A DNA stretch of 64,000 nt from Blastococcus atacamensis (GTDB lineage: Bacteria > Actinomycetota > Actinomycetes > Mycobacteriales > Geodermatophilaceae). The position numbers were made by a program, and so were the translations under genes. Of the stretch, positions 58,739-64,000 are shown piece by piece; within the stretch, counting starts at the first letter, position 1, and the number at the start of each line of letters is the position of its first letter. The notes beneath the pieces were generated by a model. The model was not told the DNA's origin. It searched no databases and worked only from the letters and a program-made list of their open reading frames with translations. The stretch is from positions 1 to 64,000 of the forward strand of contig NZ_POQU01000005.1 in NCBI RefSeq assembly GCF_002938425.1, given 5' to 3'.

Positions 58739-59341
58739 GTGCCCAACATCGCCGTCGTCTACTACTCGTCGACCGGGAACGTCCACCAGCTGGCCGCCGC
58801 CGTCGCCGACGGTGCCCGTGAGGCGGGCGCCGAGGTGCGCCTCCGGCGGGTGCCGGAGCTGGCCCCCCAGGAGGCCATCGACTCCAACCCGCTCTGGCGG
58901 GCGCACGTCGACGCGACCGCCGGTGAGGTCGAGGAGGCCACCCCGGCGGACATGGAGTGGGCCGACGGCTACGCCCTCGGCACGCCGACCCGCTTCGGCA
59001 CTCCCGCTGCCCAGATGAAGCAGTTCATCGACACCCTCGGCGGGCTGTGGTTCACCGGGAAGCTGGCGAACAAGGGCGCCACCGCGTTCACCAGCGCGCA
59101 GAACGTCCACGGCGGCAACGAATCGACGATCCTCACGCTGTTCAACGTCTTCTCGCACTTCGGCGCGATCATCGTCCCGCCCGGCTACACCGACCCGCTC
59201 CTGTTCGAGGCCGGCGGCAACCCCTACGGCGTGTCCAACGCCTCCGGCGGCCAGTCGGCGACCGCCAACGAGGCCGAGCTGGCCGCGGCCCGCTACCAGG
59301 GACGCCGTCTCGCCGAGGTGACCGCCAAGCTCGTCGCCTGA
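58739..59341 (+). CDS. wrbA: NAD(P)H:quinone oxidoreductase, WrbA type
   Basis: A 200-aa flavodoxin-fold FMN enzyme reducing quinones by two electrons to avoid semiquinones. Motifs: AVVYYSSTGNVHQLA (FMN phosphate loop), DGYALGTPTRFGTPAAQMKQ, LGGLWFTGKLANKGATAFTS, and TILTLFNVFSHFGAIIVPPG. GTG 58739 has GGGGAG 6-8 nt upstream. It is a single-gene unit ended by a long palindrome. Confidence 0.93.
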   Translation: MPNIAVVYYSSTGNVHQLAAAVADGAREAGAEVRLRRVPELAPQEAIDSNPLWRAHVDATAGEVEEATPADMEWADGYALGTPTRFGTPAAQMKQFIDTLGGLWFTGKLANKGATAFTSAQNVHGGNESTILTLFNVFSHFGAIIVPPGYTDPLLFEAGGNPYGVSNASGGQSATANEAELAAARYQGRRLAEVTAKLVA

Positions 59342-59353
59342 ACCTTGGCCCAT

Positions 59354-59387
59354 TCCCCGGGGCGGGTCCATGGACCCGCCCCGGGGA
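59354..59387 (+). terminator. Terminator of wrbA
   Basis: A perfect 34-nt palindrome (17-nt arms meeting at 59370/59371) starts 12 nt after the wrbA stop. Confidence 0.8.
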
Positions 59388-59406
59388 CCGACCGGGTCGG
59401 CATCAG

Positions 59407-59838
59407 ATGCGGTGGGCTACCGGGTCCCGGCGACCAGCTCGGCCGCCCCGGGCCGCGGATCTCCGCGCCGTACGCCGCCCCGCGCTGCGCGCCTCCGGGC
59501 GGCGCCTGGTCACCCTCACCAACGGCTCCACGGGGGTGTCCGAGCAGCTGTTCACCGCTGCGGGCGTCCGCGACGAGTTCGAGGCGCTGCTGTCGGTGGA
59601 GGACGCCGGGGCCTGGAAGCCGGCCCGCGCCGCCTATGACTACGCCGCCCGGGCCTGCGGCACCGACCCGGCCGAGATGTTGCTGGTCGCCGTCCACCCC
59701 TGGGACATCGACGGGGCCGCCCGCGCCGGCCTGATCACCGCGTGGATCCACCGCGCCGGCACTCCCTACCCCGAGTGCTTCACGCCATCGTCGCTGCGGG
59801 CCACCGGTCTCGACGACCTCGCCGCCCAGCTCGCGTGA
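59407..59838 (+). pseudogene. Truncated haloacid dehalogenase (HAD type II) remnant
   Basis: The C-terminal two thirds of a 2-haloacid dehalogenase are readable: LVTLTNGSTGVSEQLFTAAG (motif II Thr), LLSVEDAGAWKPARAAYDYA (motif III Lys), and LLVAVHPWDIDGAARAGL (motif IV region). The N-terminal part with the nucleophile Asp is missing. Upstream sequence to 59407 is in frame but not similar. Without the nucleophile it cannot be active. Confidence 0.75.
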
Positions 59839-59841
59839 CCG

Positions 59842-60645
59842 TCAGGTTCCGACCTGGACCTCGACGTCCTCGCCGTCGAAGGACCGGTAACCCGCCGCAG
59901 GCAGGGCCTCCAGCAGCGGCTCCCGGTAGCACCAGGCCGCGTCCTCGTACCGTCGTCCGCCCACGACCACGTGCTCGTAGGTGGCCACGCCCTTGTACGG
60001 GCAGACCGTGGTGGTCTCGCTGTCCTCCAGGACGCCGTCGCGCACGTCTGCCTCCGGCGCGTACCAGCGCACCGGCATCCCGGCATCCCGGCATCAGCCA
60101 CCGCGACCGGGCTGCCCGTCTCGGCGACCACCTCACCGCCGGAGCGGATGACCACATGCCGGGACGAGCGGCGTGCGTCGACCCGGTGGAACGGGTCGCG
60201 CGGGTGACCGATCTGCTCGTCGTCCTCGACCAGCCAGGTGTCCAGCTCCTTGAAGGAGAACGAGACCAGCCCGGCGAGAGGCGGGCAGCCCTCCACCGGG
60301 TCCGGATAGGACCAGGCGGCGTCCTCCACGTGGCGGCCGTCGACCGACAGATGCCAGTACCTGGCCTCCCCCTTGAACGGGCATGTGGTGCGCGTGTCGC
60401 TGGGCTGCAGGACACCCGGGGCCACGTCGGCCTCCGGCAGGTACCAGCGCGGCAGCAGCCCGGTCTCGTGCAGCATGACGGCACCGGTCGTGTCCACGAT
60501 GGTGCGCCCAGCCAGGACTCCGCGGATGCGCTCCTGCACCGGGTGGAGGTACAGCGCGTGTGCCGGCGCGACCGACCACAGGTCGGCGTTCAGCTGCCCC
60601 TGCGCGGTGCGGGCGAGCGGGCCCGGTGCCCAGGGTCAGCGACGT
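59842..60645 (-). pseudogene. DUF427 tandem-domain gene inactivated by several lesions
   Basis: Two DUF427 domains are readable on the minus strand: GLLPRWYLPEADVAPGVLQP, CPFKGEARYWHLSVDGR in the first, and VRWYAPEADVRDG, CPYKGVATYEHVVVGGRRYE in the second. Lesions: a start ACG at 60645 where TATGGT sits 6 nt upstream, so the ancestral codon was probably ATG; a one-base indel near 60625 separating SLTLGTGP from LARTAQGQLNADLW; and a third copy of an 8-bp unit (60072-60095) that shifts frame between the domains. The 300 nt upstream hold no supported gene. Confidence 0.8.
60072..60095. repeat. Three tandem copies of CCGGCATC causing a frameshift
   Basis: Three perfect 8-bp units in the DUF427 pseudogene. 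With two copies the two domains join in frame (ADAGMPVRWYAP); the third copy shifts frame. This is the product expected of replication slippage. Confidence 0.85.
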
Positions 60646-60945
60646 GGCTCGACCATAGGGGCGGGTGGGGGCGTCCGCTCGGTGCCGAGCAGCCGCGCTG
60701 ACCGGGACATCGGTGACCCGGTCGTGGACCACCTCGACGGCGGCTCGCGTCGCCCAGGTGGCCGCAACCGGGTGGGTCCCGATTCCCCCGGCGAGTCCGC
60801 CGTCTCCGCGGCGCACCTCGCCGACGGTCACGCCGGTGCGTCCCCCGGGGGCCCGCACACGGGTCGACTGCGCCGGGTCGTCGCCGCTGGCCGTGGCCGA
60901 GGGATCACACCGCCGACCGGTGGCGGCATCGACTCCGGGATCTGA

Positions 60946-61713
60946 TCACCCGCCCACGTAGACCGAGATCGCGGTGAAGACGGCGAACCCGGCGGTGAAG
61001 AAGATGGCGCCCAACCGCGATGTCTCTCCCTCGTGGGCCTCGGGGATCATCTCCTCGACCACGACGGTGGCCAGCGCGCCGCCGGTCAGCGCCAGCACCG
61101 ACAAGGTGACGATCTCCGGGGCGTCGCGCAGCGCGAAGTAGCCGAGGGTGGCGCCGACGAAGATCGGGATGGCGAAGGCGGAGGCCAGCAGCAGCCGGCG
61201 GCTGCGGCTCAGGCCGGCGCGGCGCAATGAGGCCACCGCCGCGAACCCCTCGGGCAGGTCGGCCGGCACCTGGCCGGTGGCCAGCAGCAGGCCCAGGGCC
61301 GGATTGAGCACGGTGCCGGTGCCGATCATCACCCCGTCGCTGAACAGGTCCAGGCTGACCCCGGAGAAGATGGCCAGCGGTCCGCTCGCCTTCTCGCCCA
61401 GATCCAGCCGCGCCTGCACGAAGCCCAGGGTGCGGTCGAGCAGGACGAAGAACGCGCCACCGGCGACGAACGCCACGATCGACACCCACGCCGGCGACCC
61501 GGCCAGCGCCTCGGGCATGAGTTCCAGGCCGACGACGGCCAGCACGATCCCGGCGGCCAGGTGCAGGGCCAGGCTCAGCATCCGCTCGGAGACGTCGATG
61601 GTCTCCGACAACAGGGCCCCGGCGAAGTTGCCGACCGCTGGCAGCGACGCCAAGCCGAGCACGATGAGGTAATCGCCCACGGCAGGGTCGATGCCCACCC
61701 ACTGGCAGGGCAC
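60946..61713 (-). CDS. ZIP-family metal transporter
   Basis: A 255-aa membrane protein with about eight spans, of the ZIP family (zinc, iron or manganese). Span 4-5 signatures: SLDLFSDGVMIGTG (the usual HN-G motif replaced by D/S/D residues) and FAIPIFVGATLGYFA; an acidic EEMIPEAHEGE in the late part could be the second metal site. The classic His residues are mostly absent, so the substrate may be unusual or the protein may transport something else. GTG 61713 is taken; GTG 61698 is possible. Confidence 0.8.
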   Translation of the reverse strand: MPCQWVGIDPAVGDYLIVLGLASLPAVGNFAGALLSETIDVSERMLSLALHLAAGIVLAVVGLELMPEALAGSPAWVSIVAFVAGGAFFVLLDRTLGFVQARLDLGEKASGPLAIFSGVSLDLFSDGVMIGTGTVLNPALGLLLATGQVPADLPEGFAAVASLRRAGLSRSRRLLLASAFAIPIFVGATLGYFALRDAPEIVTLSVLALTGGALATVVVEEMIPEAHEGETSRLGAIFFTAGFAVFTAISVYVGG

Positions 61714-62194
61714 ACGACCTGATCGGCCGAGCGCACCGCCCGACCGCCTGGGAGCTGCGGCATCGGCGGGACGCCGGCGGTGTGGTCGGGTGATGAACAG
61801 GGGTCACCGGCGTGGAGGAGCACCGACCCGGTGGGAGGCGACGCCGTCCGGCCGCCCATTCCCCTGACCCACCCGCACTCGCCCCGCTGCACGTACCGAC
61901 GTTCGCGACGCACCGGTGGCTCAGCGGGCTGCACCGGCGGGATCGCTGGCCGGCTGCACCATGCCGTGCCTGAGCAGGTGCACGGGGCCAACGAGCAACT
62001 GGTCCACGCCCTGGCCGGCGACGGACAGCGTCTGCTCGTCGCGCTCGATGTCGCTGCTACGACTGCTCGCGTTCCCGCCTGTGTGGTGTCGAGAGACATG
62101 CCCACTCCGCCTCGACGGGCCGTCCGCACGGTGACGCCGAGCTGAGGGCTCGTCGGACTCACGCCCGGGCGTTCACCTGCTTCGTCGACGCATG

Positions 62195-62248
62195 TGCTGG
62201 TCCGGCAGCATCCCGATCAGCAGCGCGAGCGGGTCGCGGCTGAGCAGC
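62195..62248 (-). pseudogene. 54-bp fragment of the HhH-GPD gene
   Basis: 50 of 54 bases match 57700-57753, encoding LLSRDPLALLIGMLPDQ on the minus strand, equivalent to the 5' part of the glycosylase gene. Nothing else of the gene is present. The surrounding 61714-62464 holds no gene I can support. Confidence 0.75.
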
Positions 62249-62284
62249 CGCACCGCCCCACCGCCGGAACCCCTCGCGGCGCGG

Positions 62285-62319
62285 ACGGCCCCCGACCACG
62301 GGCTGTGGTCGGGGGCCGT
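62285..62319 (+). terminator. Isolated strong hairpin before dtd
   Basis: A perfect 15-bp stem (62285-62299 with 62305-62319, 5-nt loop) with no gene ending just before it, probably a relic of the eroded locus or the end of an unseen transcript. Confidence 0.6.
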
Positions 62320-62464
62320 AGGAGGTGCGCCGATCAGCGATGGACGTCGATGGTGACCGTCGCGACGGCGGTCACCGGCCCTCCGCCATGCTTTCGAAAC
62401 GTAGCAGCACTTTTCGAGAAGACCCGCTCGATCCGGCCACTCCACCCAGACGGAGAATGCGCAG

Positions 62465-62896
62465 GTGCGCGCCGTCGTCAGCCGAGTCAGTGCAGCCGCT
62501 GTAACCGTCGACGGCGTCGTCGTGGGGGAGATCGGCGCGGGTCTGCTGTCACTGGTCGGAGTGGGCCGGCAGGACGACGCGGACGCCGCCCGCGCCCTGG
62601 CGCGGAAGATCCACGAGCTGCGGATCTTCACCGGGGACGACGGCCAGGTGTCGGCCGCGGACCTCGGACTGCCGGTGCTCGTCGTCAGCCAGTTCACGCT
62701 CTACGCCGACACCCGGAAGGGACGGCGCCCCTCGTGGCAGGACGCCGCGCCGGGCGAGACGGCCGAACCACTGGTCGAGGAGGTCGTCGCCGAGCTGCGC
62801 CGGCGGGGAGCGACGGTGGCGACGGGTCGGTTCGGGGCCCGCATGAGCGTCTCCTCGGTCAACGAGGGTCCGATGACCCTGCTCCTGGAGGTCTGA
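62465..62896 (+). CDS. dtd: D-aminoacyl-tRNA deacylase
   Basis: A 143-aa enzyme that hydrolyses D-aminoacyl-tRNA. Motifs are complete: RAVVSRVSAAAVTVDG, the active-site SQFTLYADTRKGRRPS, and NEGPMTLLLEV (the Gly-cis-Pro motif region). The usual length is 145. GAGAAT (62453-62458) precedes GTG 62465 by 6 nt, giving a leaderless message. It stands alone between the eroded locus and sigB. Confidence 0.96.
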   Translation: MRAVVSRVSAAAVTVDGVVVGEIGAGLLSLVGVGRQDDADAARALARKIHELRIFTGDDGQVSAADLGLPVLVVSQFTLYADTRKGRRPSWQDAAPGETAEPLVEEVVAELRRRGATVATGRFGARMSVSSVNEGPMTLLLEV

Positions 62897-63005
62897 CCTC
62901 GTCGTTCGGGTCCGGGCGAATTGCATGTCTGGGGGCCGTGAGCGCCGGGTACCTCTGGGTGACCGAAGACACTCCCTGTCGGTTCACTGTGAAGGTCGGG
63001 TTCCT

Positions 63006-63032
63006 GGAACACCGGGCCCCCTGGTGACCGTT
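63006..63032 (+). promoter_or_regulatory. ECF-type (SigE/SigH-like) promoter for sigB
   Basis: GGAAC (63006-63010), an 18-nt spacer and CGTT (63029-63032) match the SigE/SigH/SigR promoter pattern, about 135 nt before the sigB start. In mycobacteria sigB is driven by SigE and SigH. Confidence 0.6.
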
Positions 63033-63168
63033 GTGCAGGGCGTACCACATCGGACAGAGAAGGGCGGGACCGGCCGGCGACCCCGGGCCGAAGCCCGCCG
63101 AACGCCTGGATGACCAACCGCCGCCACTGCGGATGCATCCGAATCCAAGGCAAGGACGAAGACCCATC

Positions 63169-64000
63169 GTGACGCTGCTGCAGTCTTCCCCCACCGACAC
63201 GCTCGAGGTGCGATCCCCGCGCCGCGAGCCCGACGCGAGTGGTCTGGTCTCCACCGACCTCGTGCGCGTCTACCTGAACACCATCGGCAAGACCGCGCTG
63301 CTCACCGCCGAGCAGGAGGTGGAGCTTGCCAAGCGGATCGAGGCGGGTCTGTACGCCGAGCGACTGCTGGGCGAGAAGAAGGACCTCTCCCCCGCCCGCA
63401 AGCGCGACTACAAGATCCTGGCCACCGACGGCAAGGCCGCCAAGGCCCATCTGCTCGAGGCCAACCTCCGCCTCGTCGTGTCCGTCGCCAAGCGCTACAC
63501 CGGCCACGGCATGACGTTCCTGGACCTCATCCAGGAGGGGAACGTCGGCCTGATCCGTGCGGTCGAGAAGTTCGACTACACCAAGGGCTTCAAGTTCTCG
63601 ACCTATGCGACGTGGTGGATCCGTCAGGCCATCACCCGCGCCATGGCGGACTCGGGCCGGACGATCCGGCTTCCCGTCCACCTGGCCGAGCAGGTCAACA
63701 AGGTCGTGCGCACCCGCCGGCGGATGCACCAGGAGCTCGAGCGCGAACCCACCGCCGAGGAGCTGGGTCTCGAGTTGGACATGCCCGAGGCGCGGATCAG
63801 CGAACTGCTCGAGTACAGCCGCGACCTGGTCAGCCTCGACCAGACCGTGGGCACCGACGAGGAGTCGCGGCTGGGTGACTTCATCGAGGACGCCGACGCC
63901 GCGGTCGCCGAGGACGCGGTCGCCTTCCAGATGATGAAGGGCGACGTCCGGCACGTGCTGGACACGCTGGAGGAGCGGGAGCGCGACGTCGTCATCCTGC
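63169..64000 (+). CDS. sigB: Group 2 (SigB-like) RNA polymerase sigma factor, 3' end beyond window
   Basis: The first 277 codons of a sigma-70 factor lacking the long N-terminal extension of SigA. Region 1.2 is [20 protein letters not shown], region 2 [39 protein letters not shown] and region 3 VKN-like [20 protein letters not shown]; region 4 begins at the window edge ([14 protein letters not shown]). SigB in actinobacteria is a general stress and stationary-phase factor. GTG 63169 has AAGGA about 12 nt upstream. The product is cut by the window, not by a stop. Confidence 0.95.
   Translation, partial: MTLLQSSPTDTLEVRSPRREPDASGLVSTDLVRVYLNTIGKTALLTAEQEVELAKRIEAGLYAERLLGEKKDLSPARKRDYKILATDGKAAKAHLLEANLRLVVSVAKRYTGHGMTFLDLIQEGNVGLIRAVEKFDYTKGFKFSTYATWWIRQAITRAMADSGRTIRLPVHLAEQVNKVVRTRRRMHQELEREPTAEELGLELDMPEARISELLEYSRDLVSLDQTVGTDEESRLGDFIEDADAAVAEDAVAFQMMKGDVRHVLDTLEERERDVVIL

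Noticed and set aside
61780-62162. Possible genes on either strand in the 61.7-62.4 kb gap
   Set aside because: Frames lack ribosome sites, consistent codon bias and recognisable motifs; some phrases shift frame, so only decay can be suspected.

Overview
The window is high-GC actinobacterial DNA. The gene families, the many leaderless GTG/ATG starts and the gene order point to Geodermatophilaceae (Blastococcus, Geodermatophilus or Modestobacter type); this is inferred from reading alone, without a database search. The first 133 bases are not genomic. They read as a degraded Illumina P5, i5 index and Nextera Read-1 adapter with the Tn5 mosaic end, so base 134 is the true end of a contig and the first gene is cut there. 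Bases 63169 to the window end are the start of a sigB-type sigma factor gene that runs off the window.

Layout. 134-8691: truncated secreted protein, uvrB, the trehalose/glycogen genes glgX-treY, and an Rpf-LysM lytic enzyme behind a c-di-AMP (ydaO) riboswitch. 8733-14403: a MacAB-like ABC exporter (permease, ATPase, adaptor), then treZ and a RibD-like reductase. 14896-18706: a split NHEJ pair (stand-alone ATP-dependent ligase and LigD-type polymerase) flanking a TAP-like lipoprotein hydrolase. 18729-21322: PilZ protein, small hypothetical genes, cspA, and a winged-helix protein. 21404-27406: msrB, the coproporphyrin-dependent haem genes hemE-hemG-hemQ, DUF3000 and an RNase D. 27915-31159: a xylose/ribose-type ABC importer. 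31379-34665: the fatty-acid beta-oxidation pair fadA-fadB. 34922-38255: thiamine-binding protein, dxs, an SOS-box gene and DUF4177. 38299-43190: an RlmD/TrmA-type methyltransferase, a KimA-like potassium permease and two TrkA subunits. 43205-46992: a run of conserved actinobacterial genes (DUF3159, OB-fold, DUF3710, dut, DUF4193). 47274-52177: phosphotransferase, LytR_C protein, suhB, ppgK and sigA. 52607-57793: DUF7455, VanW, BrkB, DUF3039, DUF3099 and a HhH-GPD glycosylase. 57860-62464 is an eroding accessory stretch with a pirin/DinB chimera, wrbA, HAD and DUF427 pseudogenes, a ZIP transporter and a glycosylase fragment. dtd and sigB close the window.

From msrB to sigB the order closely follows the Mycobacterium tuberculosis Rv2674-Rv2710 neighbourhood as I remember it, so most of the window is core chromosome. 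The lineage-specific material lies in the pseudogene pockets (about 14.4, 27.5, 35.1, 58.0 and 59.4-62.3 kb) and the sugar importer.

Functional threads: trehalose production from glycogen (GlgX, TreY, TreZ), osmotic and turgor control (KimA, TrkA pair, c-di-AMP riboswitch on a wall-lytic enzyme), DNA repair (UvrB, LigC/LigD-pol, HhH-GPD, an SOS-box gene), haem synthesis, and a paired housekeeping and stress sigma factor set. Regulation is unusually readable. About 18 genes carry a -10 hexamer ending 6-7 nt before the start codon, and several operons end in near-perfect hairpins, some of which belong to a dispersed post-stop repeat family. I see no CRISPR array, tRNA, rRNA, transposase or phage gene.
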